A stretch of 64,000 nt of DNA from Flavobacteriales bacterium UBA7666 (GCA_002483265.1 DLHO01000019.1:90168-154167), one strand, 5' to 3'; positions 25,782 through 34,890 are shown, counted from the stretch's first letter. Notes: generated by a model from the letters alone, not told the origin. A program made the numbers and translations.

Positions 25782-26972
25782 TTAGGATATCACATTATTC
25801 TCATTTTCGAATTTGCGGTAAGAAAGCATAATTGCAATCACAGCCAGCAAGACCATTACTCCAAAAGCCATGGCTACCAAATGCCACTCCAATGTTCCTG
25901 CGATCAGTTCCTTTGTTGCCAGAACGATATTCACTACCGGAATTAAAGCCGTCACTTCATTCAATTCTACTCCCGGGAAAAATCCTACCATAGCCGGTAA
26001 AATAATTAATAAATTGAGCGGAGAAATAATACTCTGTGCTTCTTTGAAACTTTTTGCCCGAACAGCAATCGGAATCATGATTCCAGCGAAGAAAATAATC
26101 AACGGACAAAGCAATGCGTATAACATAATGATGAAGGTCGGAGAAAGAATGTCTTTAATGGCTTGAAGTATAACCGGATCTTTTACCAGGTTCAGGACTT
26201 CGATAGATAAATAAATTCCCAATAAATTGAAGGTTGCCGCTAAAAGTCCGGAAAGAACTACGACACCCATTTTTCCGAACAGAATTTTCCAGCGTGGAAC
26301 AGGAGTTGTCAATAAAGTCTCAATAGTGGAGCGTTCTTTTTCGCCTGTAAACAAATCAATTGCGGGGAACATACACCCCATGAATCCGAAAGCAATGAAC
26401 AAGTAGGGAAGAAATCCTCCTGCTAATTTTCCAATCATCTCTTTACTTGAAGCTACATTGGAATAAGCCATAACGAATGGAGTGACTTCTGCTTCATTGA
26501 TCTTTAATTGGGCATAACGCTGCTTCTTCCAGTTTTCCTGTACGTAAGACAAATACGCATCGGCACGTTCTTTCATTCCAAGATCCGTTCCATCGTGGAA
26601 AACAGTCACTGAAATGGGTTTCATGGCACTTTTTAATTGCTCTGCGTTGTTTGGAACATAAATTCCTACCTGAACAGAATCCGAACGAATTGCTTTGATC
26701 AGCGAAATGGTATCCGTAAATGGAATAAACTGTTTCTTTCCAAGTGCTTCAGGTACTTTCAACAGATCCGCTTCCAGGCTTCCAACCTGATTGCTCACCA
26801 AACCGATTTTCACTTTCTTCTCAGCTGCTTCTTTTTGGAAACTTTCAGAGACAGACATGAAAACACTCATGATCAATGGGAAAACCAATGTCGGGATGAC
26901 GATCATCATCATCACCGTTCTGCGGTCGCGCAAAGTATCACGGAGTTCCTTTTTAAATACTGTAAAGATCAT
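25782..26972 (-). CDS. ABC exporter permease, NatB/ABC-2 type
   Basis: 396 residues from ATG at 26972. Topology is that of ABC-2 permeases: an N-terminal helix (about 20-40), a large extracytoplasmic domain (about 45-170), then five helices (about 178-200, 225-250, 275-300, 320-340, 365-385). The cytoplasmic GEKERSTIETLLTTPVPRWKILFGK loop is a signature of the NatB group, which with NatA exports Na+ or drugs. Overlaps the ATPase gene by 4 bp, so the two form one transporter. Confidence 0.85.
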   Translation of the reverse strand: MIFTVFKKELRDTLRDRRTVMMMIVIPTLVFPLIMSVFMSVSESFQKEAAEKKVKIGLVSNQVGSLEADLLKVPEALGKKQFIPFTDTISLIKAIRSDSVQVGIYVPNNAEQLKSAMKPISVTVFHDGTDLGMKERADAYLSYVQENWKKQRYAQLKINEAEVTPFVMAYSNVASSKEMIGKLAGGFLPYLFIAFGFMGCMFPAIDLFTGEKERSTIETLLTTPVPRWKILFGKMGVVVLSGLLAATFNLLGIYLSIEVLNLVKDPVILQAIKDILSPTFIIMLYALLCPLIIFFAGIMIPIAVRAKSFKEAQSIISPLNLLIILPAMVGFFPGVELNEVTALIPVVNIVLATKELIAGTLEWHLVAMAFGVMVLLAVIAIMLSYRKFENENNVIS

Positions 26973-27745
26973 AGCGTTTCGGTTTTTTGGTCGTTAACAA
27001 TGCGAATAAATTCTGCGGTCAGATTCGGAGCTTGTTGTTGTGCTCTAAATGCTTCCATGGTGTCGTTATACAAAACTTTTCCTTTATGGATGATGGTAAT
27101 GTCATCACACAATAAGTCTACTTCTCCCATAATGTGGCTGGAGAAAATAACCGTCTTTCCTTGATTTTTACAATCCCGGATGAGTTGAATGATGTTTTCT
27201 GCCGTAATTACATCCAATCCACTTGTGGGCTCATCGAAAATAACGACTTGCGGATCGTGGATCATGGTTCTGCAAATGGAAACCTTTTGTTTCATTCCCG
27301 TACTCAATTTCCCAATGCGTTTGTTCTGAAAATCGTGCATGTCAAGTAGATCATACAATTTCTTCTTACGCATTTCAATGTCATTCTTTGAAACTCCGTA
27401 TAGTTCACCGAAGTAAGCAATGAGTTCATTGGGTGTCAAGCGCGCATACAATCCGGCAGAGCCTGTTAAGAACCCGATGTGTTTTCGTGCCTCCTGCGGA
27501 TCTTTCACCGCATCGATATTGTCAATGAGGATTGTTCCTTTGGTTGGTTTGAAGATGGTCGACAACATGCGGAGCGTGGTAGTTTTTCCTGCGCCGTTCG
27601 GACCAAGTAACGCATGCACGCGACCTGGAAGGCATTCGAAACTAATATCGTCAACAGCGAGGACGGAATTTTGGGTGGTTCCCAATTCTTTCTTTTGCTG
27701 TCTGTTTAAAGTAAAAGACTTACTGAGATGCTCAATTTGAATCAT
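26969..27745 (-). CDS. ABC transporter ATP-binding protein, NatA-like
   Basis: 258 residues from ATG at 27745. Walker A GPNGAGKTT (about 49-57), Q-loop LTGSAGLYARLT, signature LSTGMKQKVSICR, Walker B VVIFDEPTSGLD and switch FSSHIM are all intact. The family energises the NatB permease encoded directly downstream (4-bp overlap). Substrate not determinable from sequence. Confidence 0.88.
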   Translation of the reverse strand: MIQIEHLSKSFTLNRQQKKELGTTQNSVLAVDDISFECLPGRVHALLGPNGAGKTTTLRMLSTIFKPTKGTILIDNIDAVKDPQEARKHIGFLTGSAGLYARLTPNELIAYFGELYGVSKNDIEMRKKKLYDLLDMHDFQNKRIGKLSTGMKQKVSICRTMIHDPQVVIFDEPTSGLDVITAENIIQLIRDCKNQGKTVIFSSHIMGEVDLLCDDITIIHKGKVLYNDTMEAFRAQQQAPNLTAEFIRIVNDQKTETL

Positions 27746-27840
27746 AGTGAGAGATTATTCGGCTAAATTAACAAGTTGTTCTCAGGAATACCAGTAAATA
27801 CGGCATGAAAGTGATTTTTTAGGATGAAAGGGTATATATA

Positions 27841-27872
27841 ATTACGAATGCCGAATTACGAATGCCGAATGC
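27841..27872. repeat. GAATTACGAATGCC-type short repeat
   Basis: Direct repeats of ATTACGAATGCCGA between the ABC ATPase and the hydrolase gene; the same unit occurs near 6763, 8226 and 46400. Confidence 0.5.
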
Positions 27873-28569
27873 TTTCATTTTCTTTTGAGAGTTTACTCAA
27901 TGCGTCCTGAATCACTTTGCTCATCTTTTCGTGCTGTGAGACAGTCATGAAGTGTGTTCCTCCGGGAATGAGGTAATCGGGATTGAGGTTCCCGATTCGA
28001 AAGATGCGGTCATTTTCACCATGAATGTGGAGCACTTTGGCAGGAATTTTTTCTCTTCTTTTCCAGGTGGAAACCTGATGGATTGCCCACTTGGTGAAAA
28101 CAGGATCTGAATCTGCCAGAATCTGATCAAGGATCTTTTTCTCCTTTTCGGTCTTTGTTCCGAAAAGCCAGTGATTGATTCCCTTATTCTTCAGAACTCG
28201 TTTCATTGGAATAAGTTTATCCAGTCCGATCTTTCCGCTGAATCGCATGATAGGGGTTAACTCTAATCGGGTTTGTACACTTGAAATGATCAAAACCGGA
28301 CAATTTCCAAACAACCCACTCATTTCCTGTGCTACGATTCCGCCAAAAGAAATCCCGATCAAAATGGGATTGGGTGTTTTTACATGGGTACTCAATTGCT
28401 TCACATAGGATTCGAACGACTGATTCGGTTCCGTCAATGGTTCCCATGGAATGAAAACAGGGGAGAAGGGACCAAAATCGATTTGCTCGAAAACACGTTC
28501 ATCTGCTCCTAAACCAGATAAGATATAACAACTTGTCGCGATACTTCGGGGAGCCGGTTTTTCCATCAT
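27856..28569 (-). CDS. Alpha/beta hydrolase
   Basis: 237 residues from ATG at 28569. An opening strand YILSGLGADERVF (oxyanion region), nucleophile elbow ILIGISFGGIVAQEM (G-x-S-x-G with Ser about 92), late Asp in KVLHIHGENDRIF and His in LIPGGTHFM complete the catalytic triad. A lid-like helical segment (RFSGKIGLDKLIPMKRVL) lies between. Cytoplasmic, no signal. Substrate unknown; esterase or thioesterase are both possible. Confidence 0.8.
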   Translation of the reverse strand: MMEKPAPRSIATSCYILSGLGADERVFEQIDFGPFSPVFIPWEPLTEPNQSFESYVKQLSTHVKTPNPILIGISFGGIVAQEMSGLFGNCPVLIISSVQTRLELTPIMRFSGKIGLDKLIPMKRVLKNKGINHWLFGTKTEKEKKILDQILADSDPVFTKWAIHQVSTWKRREKIPAKVLHIHGENDRIFRIGNLNPDYLIPGGTHFMTVSQHEKMSKVIQDALSKLSKENESIRHS

Positions 28570-28588
28570 GGAAAGTTAGTTATTTCGT

Positions 28589-28666
28589 TTATTCCCGTAA
28601 GCCCAGTTTGTAGGAAACTCCCAAGAGCATATTAAAGGTTGCATTTTTAGTTGGTGGGGTTTTGGT
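28589..28666 (-). pseudogene. Remnant of a duplicated outer-membrane protein C-terminus
   Basis: Just downstream of the barrel gene 28674-29363, one minus-strand frame reads ...NATFNMLLGVSYKLGLRE then stop, closely matching the C-terminal strand of that gene (NTTDLRVGVAYKLGFYKDEE). There is no start codon and the frame is preceded by a stop, so this looks like a leftover tail from a tandem duplication or recombination. Confidence 0.45.
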
Positions 28667-28673
28667 TGATTAG

Positions 28674-29363
28674 TTATTCCTCATCCTTATAGAAGCCCAG
28701 CTTGTATGCAACTCCTACACGTAAATCGGTTGTATTTGTCAACCATTTTGTATTGTTACTAGTGGCAATATCCAGAAGACCGGAGTAGTTGCGTGCTTCA
28801 ACAGAAATCACCCAAAATGTACGGATTGGAATAGCGATTCCGATTCCTCCTGCAATACCGAAATCCCAGCGATTCATTCCATTATTACTCAAATCATCCG
28901 TGGAAGTGGTTGATGAGCTGTTTATTTTCATACGATCCGTTTTTTGCAATAGGTATCCTACATAAGGTCCTGCATTAACAAAGAAGTTTACTTTTTTTCC
29001 AAAGCTGGCTTTGACAAGAATCGGGAACGTCAGGTAGTCAAGACGAGAGCTTGCTGTTGCATTTTCCCCAGTTGGATTGCCAGCATTATCTGTAACCGAA
29101 ATACCATTTAACTGATATCCCTTTCTTTGATAAGATATTCCTGTTTTCAGGGAAAGGAAGTTTTTAAAGTTATATTGAAAAATGAATCCTCCGGAACCAA
29201 AAATGGCAGGTTGAGGATCAAAATCAAACAAGGTACTGCTTACAAGCATTGTACTCAAATTTGGTCCGCCTTCCAGACCAAGATCGAACATGCTGTTCTG
29301 TGCATTAAGGGAAGATGTCGTTCCGAAGAAAATGAATGGTAAGGCGATCAGGATATTTTTCAT
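28674..29363 (-). CDS. Outer-membrane beta-barrel (porin-family) protein
   Basis: 229 residues from ATG at 29363. Signal peptide ends TSSLNAQ; then FDLGLEGGPNLSTML and the repeated amphipathic strands FIFQYNFKNFLSLKTGISYQRKGYQL, LDYLTFPILVKASFG, VNFFVNAGPYVGYLL and DFGIAGGIGIAIP follow the outer-membrane beta-barrel family (OMP_b-brl_2) common in Bacteroidota. Last strand DLRVGVAYKLGFY. Function is structural or receptor-like and unknown. A short remnant of a sister copy follows the stop. Confidence 0.8.
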   Translation of the reverse strand: MKNILIALPFIFFGTTSSLNAQNSMFDLGLEGGPNLSTMLVSSTLFDFDPQPAIFGSGGFIFQYNFKNFLSLKTGISYQRKGYQLNGISVTDNAGNPTGENATASSRLDYLTFPILVKASFGKKVNFFVNAGPYVGYLLQKTDRMKINSSSTTSTDDLSNNGMNRWDFGIAGGIGIAIPIRTFWVISVEARNYSGLLDIATSNNTKWLTNTTDLRVGVAYKLGFYKDEE

Positions 29364-29390
29364 AATTAGTCTGGTAATTTTGTAATGTAT

Positions 29391-29423
29391 AAAGGAAAAA
29401 CGCCGGATTTATTGTCCGGCGTT
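29391..29423 (-). terminator. Rho-independent terminator of slyD
   Basis: A perfect stem AACGCCGGA / TCCGGCGTT with loop TTTATTG, followed on the minus strand by a T-rich tract (complement of AAGGAAAAA). Confidence 0.8.
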
Positions 29424-29431
29424 TACTGTTT

Positions 29432-29938
29432 TTAATGGTGATGTCCGTGTGCACCGTGTGAGTGCCCGTGAGCAATTTCTTCGTCAGTTGCCGCTCTTAC
29501 AGCCAGAATTGTTCCTTTGAAGAACAAATCCGTTCCTGCAAGCGGGTGATTGAAATCCATTGTGATTGTTTCATCCGTCATTTCAAGGATCGTTCCTCTC
29601 AAATGATTCCCTTCGTTATCTGTCATTGGCAGTACTGCACCAACCTTGATTTGTGTTTCGTCAATTTTTCCGTCTTCATCGAAAAATACCGATACCGGGA
29701 TCAATGCCACATGGTCATCGTTTTTATCGCCGTATGCTTCTAAAGATGGAATATGAAATTCAAAAGTATCACCAGCTTTTAATCCGTGGATGTTTACTTC
29801 AAAAGCAGGAATGATACGCTCAATTCCGTACAAAAATTCCATCGGCTGATTTTCCGATGTTTCCTCGATTTGCTCACCAGTTTTGTGATTGGTCAACTTG
29901 TAACTCAAGGAAACCACCATGTTTGTGTCTACTGTCAT
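29432..29938 (-). CDS. slyD: SlyD-type FKBP peptidyl-prolyl isomerase
   Basis: 168 residues from ATG at 29938. FKBP half-domains flank an IF chaperone insert: VSLSYKLTNHKTGEQIEET, PMEFLYGIERIIPAFEVNIHGLKAGD (substrate-binding F/G-L-x-G-D), then HRP-like strand MTMDFNHPLAGTDLFFKGTIL. The C-terminus HGHSHGAHGHHH is a metal-binding His tail, as in E. coli SlyD. It catalyses prolyl isomerisation, acts as a chaperone and may supply nickel. Own terminator downstream. Confidence 0.9.
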   Translation of the reverse strand: MTVDTNMVVSLSYKLTNHKTGEQIEETSENQPMEFLYGIERIIPAFEVNIHGLKAGDTFEFHIPSLEAYGDKNDDHVALIPVSVFFDEDGKIDETQIKVGAVLPMTDNEGNHLRGTILEMTDETITMDFNHPLAGTDLFFKGTILAVRAATDEEIAHGHSHGAHGHHH

Positions 29939-30034
29939 AGTTTACTTTCAATAATTTGGGAATAAAGGTAATGTAAATCATACAGATTAGTTGTCCTTAT
30001 CCGGTTAAAAAGTTACATAATCTTTAGATTTGGA

Positions 30035-31066
30035 TTAATCACAAATTGTTCCTTTATGATCGCTATGCTGATATAAATTGTCTAATTCCTGCAGCTCTTT
30101 CAAAAGTTCGGCGGAAGGAGGATTGTTGGTTAATTTGGATAAATCGGGTTGGCCGGCATCTACCCAGGCAGTGTACCAGATGGAACCAACAGCAATAATT
30201 GCTTGACGCATACGTCGTTCCACCATGCCGTTCATACGCTTCTGGTATTCGTCACAAAACCCTTTCGAATAGGTTTGAATGACCACATTTCCGCGTGTTT
30301 CGTAGGCATATTTCTGATCGCTTGGAAACTCTGCAGTCAATTCCTTTTCCATGGTCAGTACCGAATCTACGGCCGCATTGGAAGCTTTTACCGCATCCCA
30401 CGCAAATTCCAACACATCGGGAATGTATTTGCTTTTTCCAACGAAATAATCGTACTCTTCCGAATTTAATTCCACGATCCGGCTTTCCCACAACCCATGA
30501 ATGCCGCGCTGGCCTGTCAATTGTCCGTTGTAGTTTTCCGTAGTGTGCAGTGGAACGTGGGCATCACCAATGTAATGACCAATTTCTGTTGCATTTTTCA
30601 GTATCAGGTCTATGTTCTTGGATTCAAAAGCTTTCTGCAGGCGGTTTTTCATTACCAAAATGTGCCACGGAACAATTCCGTATGCCTGAAGTGTATCTTC
30701 AGTGAATTTGGCGACCGCATCGTTCCATTTTTTGGGAACGGCATCAAAGGGATTTTGCCCGTTTATGGCATAATGATCGATATCAATGTAATGGCGCTGA
30801 GCTTCACCATCCACGCCATAGCGTCTTTTGTCCGGATCCACTGCATGTTCCGTAATAAAATCAATATTTTCTTTAAAGAAACCGAACATTTCCGGGGGAA
30901 GTGTAAACGTTGCCACGCGGTTAATGCGTTTGTGGCCGAAAAATCCCCACAGACCGGAATGTGCTAAGGTATTATAAGGTAAAGGAGAAGCGTTCGTGAA
31001 GCCTGTTAGGAACAGACTCAGCAGTAGAATAGTGCTAGTTCTCCGAAATGTTGACGAGTTTACCAT
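30035..31066 (-). CDS. Exported zinc-dependent phospholipase C / S1-P1 nuclease-like protein
   Basis: 343 residues from ATG at 31066, with signal peptide ending near TNASPLP. GLWGFFGHKRINRVATFTLP gives the N-terminal Trp/His metal ligands; RHYIDIDHYA, ATEIGHYIGDAHVPLHTTENYNG (H-x3-D-x-H region) and HGLWESRIVE complete the trinuclear-zinc pattern. Such proteins hydrolyse phospholipids or single-stranded nucleic acids; which one cannot be told. Its start lies inside the end of comB (32-bp overlap), which suggests translational coupling. Confidence 0.78.
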   Translation of the reverse strand: MVNSSTFRRTSTILLLSLFLTGFTNASPLPYNTLAHSGLWGFFGHKRINRVATFTLPPEMFGFFKENIDFITEHAVDPDKRRYGVDGEAQRHYIDIDHYAINGQNPFDAVPKKWNDAVAKFTEDTLQAYGIVPWHILVMKNRLQKAFESKNIDLILKNATEIGHYIGDAHVPLHTTENYNGQLTGQRGIHGLWESRIVELNSEEYDYFVGKSKYIPDVLEFAWDAVKASNAAVDSVLTMEKELTAEFPSDQKYAYETRGNVVIQTYSKGFCDEYQKRMNGMVERRMRQAIIAVGSIWYTAWVDAGQPDLSKLTNNPPSAELLKELQELDNLYQHSDHKGTICD

Positions 31067-31763
31067 TTCTTAAAATTGGAATCACGTTTGTTTGATTCGG
31101 TGTCAAACAATACTTGATGTCTTTATTCAAATTTAAGTTTTTTAATCGTCTTCTGTGCGAACTGGACTTTAAAAATCCAAGATAATTGTCTTTTGCTGAA
31201 AGATATAAGTACTTCGCTGCGATCGATGAATCTTCTACGGAAGTGTAATTCCCTGTATTGATCAGGTGATCACAGATTGCTCCTGCACAGATCGTATCTT
31301 CCAGGTTGAACTTGTCTTGCCACCCGGAACAAAGGCACAAAATATTCTTGTCCTGTTTTGCCAGCCATTCGTTTAAGTAGTTCAGGTTCAGGAACGAACC
31401 AACAACCACGATATCGGCATCTTTTGCTACATCCAGTGATTTAGTCCCGTTCGTAGTAGTCAAAACCACTTCCTTCCCTTTGAATTCTTCTTTCATATAG
31501 GAGAAAGGGGAGTTTCCAAAGTCGAAACCTTCCACGATTTGACCTTTGCGTTCAGCACCAGCTAAGTAGCCTTTTTGTTTGTATTCCCAAGCTTCTTCTA
31601 CTGTTGGAACTGGAATAATGGATGCAATTCCGTTGTGAAATGCAGCGCAGATAGCCGAGGTTGCCCTCAACACATCAATCACCACTACGATTTCAAATTC
31701 ACCTTTAAAATAAGCGTACTCACCGGGAGTAGAGCAAACCTCGATTAGCTTTCTTGTATCCAT
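31035..31763 (-). CDS. ComB-like 2-phosphosulfolactate phosphatase family protein
   Basis: I start at the ATG at 31763 (MDTRKLIEVC); the frame extends upstream to 31871 but those residues are not family-like. About 242 residues. Family features: VVVIDVLRATSAICAAFHNG, LAGAERKGQIVEGFDFGNSP (E-R-x-G...G-F-D-x-G-N-S-P), VVLTTTNGTKSL and NILCLCSGWQDKFNLEDTICAGA. In archaea ComB makes sulfolactate for coenzyme M; in bacteria lacking that pathway it is an acid phosphatase of unclear role, as I expect here. Upstream gene of a coupled pair with the phospholipase-like protein. Confidence 0.8.
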   Translation of the reverse strand: MDTRKLIEVCSTPGEYAYFKGEFEIVVVIDVLRATSAICAAFHNGIASIIPVPTVEEAWEYKQKGYLAGAERKGQIVEGFDFGNSPFSYMKEEFKGKEVVLTTTNGTKSLDVAKDADIVVVGSFLNLNYLNEWLAKQDKNILCLCSGWQDKFNLEDTICAGAICDHLINTGNYTSVEDSSIAAKYLYLSAKDNYLGFLKSSSHRRRLKNLNLNKDIKYCLTPNQTNVIPILRNGKLVNISEN

Positions 31764-31785
31764 ATTGAATGCAAAGGTACTAAAA

Positions 31786-32097
31786 TCAGATGGATTTCTG
31801 GGATTCCTGAGTGGGTTTGAAAATTTTGGCATCTGCAACGAAGGTTCCAAAAGGAAGCAGGGAAGCCACATACGCCCAAATCTTGGTTTTTACGCTCCAT
31901 TTCGCTTCCGTAGAAGCCCAGAACACCAAAAATACGTAGGCAATAAACAGGATTCCATGACCCATTCCCACAATTTTATTCGGCTCCTCGATTTTCATCA
32001 GGTATTTCAGAGGCATGGTAATCAAAAACGAAAGAAAGGAAACTCCTTCCAATATCGCAACAATGCGGAGCACACCCAAAACAGATTTGAAGTTCAT
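31786..32097 (-). CDS. DUF3817 integral membrane protein
   Basis: 103 residues from ATG at 32097. LRIVAILEGVSFLSFLITMPLKY opens the DUF3817 pattern, followed by GMGHGILFIAYVFLVF and a third helix WAYVASLLPFGTFVADAKIF (P-F-G-T-F). Three transmembrane helices in about 100 residues fit the family. No known function. It precedes comB by 22 bp on the same strand, so the three genes 32097 to 30035 probably form one operon. Confidence 0.8.
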   Translation of the reverse strand: MNFKSVLGVLRIVAILEGVSFLSFLITMPLKYLMKIEEPNKIVGMGHGILFIAYVFLVFWASTEAKWSVKTKIWAYVASLLPFGTFVADAKIFKPTQESQKSI

Positions 32098-32236
32098 GGT
32101 TTTTGTTTGCGAAAGTAATCACTGAGCGCATAAGAGGCGGTACCATTCACCGAAAAAATGAGGAGGAGGGAGTTTGGACGGATGTTTTACATGTAGGGAC
32201 GCGATGCGTTGCTTCCCTACAGTAACCTTTGGTAAT

Positions 32237-32617
32237 TTACTGTTTTTTATAAACCTTTCCGTCAATCTCCATGAACCACGAACCGCCCTGCTCGTAAGGC
32301 TGAGCATCCAGGTTGAACGTCCGCTTGATTTGCGAATTCAAACGAATAATGGTGCGCTGCTGGTTGATCTCGGCCGTTCCGGTCAGTTTCCCCGTACAAT
32401 CACACAAGTTGGTTCCGCAGGTATCCTTACAATCTACCTGATAGCTTCCATTTTTTCCGGAAAAGACCAGTTCATCACTGACAAATGCCTGCATGTCCGG
32501 ATTGTACTGTCTTTCGCTGTACCATGTTCCTTCAAAGTCGGAATTGTATTTTAAAAGTGGTTTGTTGCACGCAAGCAGAAAGAAGACTGCTGAAGTAAGG
32601 AAGAGGAATTTTTTCAT
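32237..32617 (-). CDS. Small lipoprotein with cysteine-rich centre
   Basis: 126 residues from ATG at 32617, lipobox LLAC in MKKFLFLTSAVFFLLAC. The mature part starts YNSDFEGTWYSERQY, lipocalin-like in style (G-T-W), with VDCKDTCGTNLCDCTG holding four Cys within 13 residues, which may form two disulfides or bind a metal. It ends GSWFMEIDGKVYKKQ. Stands alone between repeats. Confidence 0.65.
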   Translation of the reverse strand: MKKFLFLTSAVFFLLACNKPLLKYNSDFEGTWYSERQYNPDMQAFVSDELVFSGKNGSYQVDCKDTCGTNLCDCTGKLTGTAEINQQRTIIRLNSQIKRTFNLDAQPYEQGGSWFMEIDGKVYKKQ

Positions 32618-32648
32618 TATTTGGATTTTAAGACTTTAGGACATCAGG

Positions 32649-32666
32649 TCCCGATAATTATCGGGA
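32649..32666. repeat. GATAATTATC variant of the GATAGCTATC palindrome
   Basis: TCCCGATAATTATCGGGA is a perfect 18-bp palindrome whose central GC is AT, keeping full symmetry. It lies between the uvrB stop and a lipoprotein gene. Confidence 0.6.
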
Positions 32667-32699
32667 TTAGGACTGGAATCCGCCGTCATTGGTTTAATA

Positions 32700-34724
32700 T
32701 TATTTTTTGCGTGCCTGTAATTCAAACAATTCATCACGTAAACGAGCTGCTTCAATGAAGTCCAGATCTTTCGCGGCTTTTTCCATTTGTTTGCGTTTGG
32801 CAACGATTGCTTTTTCCAATTCTTCCGGGTCTTTGTAGTTTACCTTTGGCTCAGCTGCAAATAATCCGGTTCCGGCTTCGTAAGGAGTATATTTTTGCGC
32901 TCGTATTTCCGGATCGCCATCGGCTACCTTGGTCGATTTCAAAATCACTTCTTTCGATTTATTCAATGCTGTTGGAACTAATCCGTGTTCTTCATTGTAT
33001 GCAATCTGCATGGCTCTTCTGCGTTCTGTTTCGGAAATGGTACGCGCCATGGAATCTGTCATTTTATCGGCATACATGATCACACGTCCGTTTACGTTTC
33101 GTGCCGCACGACCAACCGTCTGTACAAGTGAACGCTCGTTTCTCAAAAATCCTTCTTTGTCTGCATCGATGATAGCTACCAAGCTTACTTCCGGTAAATC
33201 CAGACCTTCACGGAGTAAGTTCACTCCGATCAGTACATCAAATTCGCCCAAGCGCAACTGACGCAGAATCTCTACGCGCTCAATCGTATCAATGTCCGAG
33301 TGAATGTAACGACAGGCAATACCCAATTTATCTAGGTATTTCTGTAGTTCTTCCGCCATGCGTTTGGTTAGCGTAGTTACCAGAGTACGTTCGTCTTTTT
33401 CAATGCGTATCTGCATTTCCTCAATCAAATCATCAATCTGGTTCAAGCTCGGACGTACCTCAATAATGGGATCCAATAATCCGGTAGGGCGGATCAATTG
33501 CTCCACTACAACACCTTCCGATTGCTCTAGTTCAAAATCTGCCGGAGTTGCGGAAACATAGACGATCTGGTTGATCAGTGATTGAAATTCATCAAACATC
33601 AAAGGTCGGTTGTCCATAGCAGCCTGAATGCGGAATCCATATTCCACCAGGTTTATTTTTCGTGCCCGGTCACCGCCATACATGGCACGGATCTGAGGCA
33701 TCGTTACGTGACTTTCGTCAGCGATCATGAGATAATCGTCGGGGAAGTAATCCAACAAACAGAAAGGCCGTGTTCCCGGCTCTCGTTGATCAAAGTAGCG
33801 TGAATAATTCTCAATTCCGGAACAGTAACCCAGTTCGCGCATCATTTCCATGTCGTAAGAAGTGCGTTCTTCCAGTCGTTTTGCTTCGAGTATTTTTCCT
33901 TCGCGCTTGAAATTTTCGACCTGAATCACCATGTCTTCACCGATTTGGTCAATTGCTCTACGTGTAGTTGCAGGACTGGAAACAAAAATGTTTGCCGGAT
34001 AAATGTTGATTTCCTGAAAACTCTCGATTTCGGAATTGTTCTCCGGATCAATCGTTCGGATGCGTTCAATTTCATCGCCCCAAAACTCCACGCGCAAGGC
34101 ATGATCTGAATAAGCCAGATTAATATCAATTGTATCTCCTTTTACACGAAAGGTTCCGCGTTTGAATTCGGCCTCCGTTCGGGAATATAAATTTTCAACC
34201 AAACGAAGCAGGAATTTGTTTCGGGGGAACAACTGTCCCACGTGGATAGGAATAATGGAGTTTGCAAATTCATTCGGATTTCCGATCCCGTAAATACAGC
34301 TCACCGAAGCAACTACAATCACATCTCTTCTTCCTGAGAGCAGGGAAGAGGTAGTCGAAAGCCGCAATTTTTCAATTTCATCGTTGATCTGTAAATCCTT
34401 TTCAATATAGGTATCTGTTACCGGCAAATAGGCTTCCGGTTGATAGTAGTCGTAATAACTGACAAAGTATTCTACTGCATTGTTCGGGAAGAATTGCTTG
34501 AACTCACCGTAAAGCTGAGCAGCAAGTGTTTTGTTGTGAGACAAAATCAGCGTAGGTTTAGCTACCTGCTGAATCACGTTTGCCATCGTAAAGGTTTTCC
34601 CACTTCCAGTCACTCCCAGGAGGGTTTGGGCAAAATGTCCGTCACGCAATCCGCTGACCAATTGTTCAATGGCAACAGGTTGATCCCCCGTCGGTTTAAA
34701 ATCAGAAGTGAGTTGGAAATCCAT
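32700..34724 (-). CDS. uvrB: UvrB, excinuclease ABC subunit B
   Basis: 674 residues from ATG at 34724, the normal length. Walker A GVTGSGKTFTMANVI, the beta-hairpin SYYDYYQPEAYLPVTDTYIE, motif IV region YVSATPADFELEQS, helicase motifs GVNLLREGLDLPEVSLVAI and VQTVGRAARNVNG, and the C-terminal UVR motif LEKAIVAKRKQMEKAAKDLD for UvrC contact. It hands damaged DNA from UvrA to UvrC in nucleotide-excision repair. Monocistronic in appearance; uvrA/uvrC are not adjacent. Confidence 0.97.
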   Translation of the reverse strand: MDFQLTSDFKPTGDQPVAIEQLVSGLRDGHFAQTLLGVTGSGKTFTMANVIQQVAKPTLILSHNKTLAAQLYGEFKQFFPNNAVEYFVSYYDYYQPEAYLPVTDTYIEKDLQINDEIEKLRLSTTSSLLSGRRDVIVVASVSCIYGIGNPNEFANSIIPIHVGQLFPRNKFLLRLVENLYSRTEAEFKRGTFRVKGDTIDINLAYSDHALRVEFWGDEIERIRTIDPENNSEIESFQEINIYPANIFVSSPATTRRAIDQIGEDMVIQVENFKREGKILEAKRLEERTSYDMEMMRELGYCSGIENYSRYFDQREPGTRPFCLLDYFPDDYLMIADESHVTMPQIRAMYGGDRARKINLVEYGFRIQAAMDNRPLMFDEFQSLINQIVYVSATPADFELEQSEGVVVEQLIRPTGLLDPIIEVRPSLNQIDDLIEEMQIRIEKDERTLVTTLTKRMAEELQKYLDKLGIACRYIHSDIDTIERVEILRQLRLGEFDVLIGVNLLREGLDLPEVSLVAIIDADKEGFLRNERSLVQTVGRAARNVNGRVIMYADKMTDSMARTISETERRRAMQIAYNEEHGLVPTALNKSKEVILKSTKVADGDPEIRAQKYTPYEAGTGLFAAEPKVNYKDPEELEKAIVAKRKQMEKAAKDLDFIEAARLRDELFELQARKK

Positions 34725-34843
34725 AATAACAAATATAGCGAATTGTCAGAATGAAAAGCAGAAACAGAATGAGGATTTGATCATCATATGAAGGGAATCT
34801 AAGAAACCTTTTCAATTCTCCATTTTACATTTTCAATTAATCC

Positions 34844-34851
34844 TATCTTTG
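34844..34851 (+). promoter_or_regulatory. -7 promoter box TATCTTTG for the TerC gene
   Basis: A perfect TAnnTTTG. It ends 39 bp before the ATG at 34891 and overlaps the in-frame TTG at 34849, which argues that the TTG is not the real start. Confidence 0.6.
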
Positions 34852-34890
34852 TATCTCTTTAAAAAACACGTCAAGAATACGCAGCGCCCT

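Noticed and set aside
31764..31871. N-terminal extension of the ComB frame
   Set aside because: The family alignment begins at MDTRKLIEV; the extra residues are not conserved-looking.
34849..34890. TTG start for the TerC gene
   Set aside because: It lies inside a -7 promoter box, so the mRNA would start after it.
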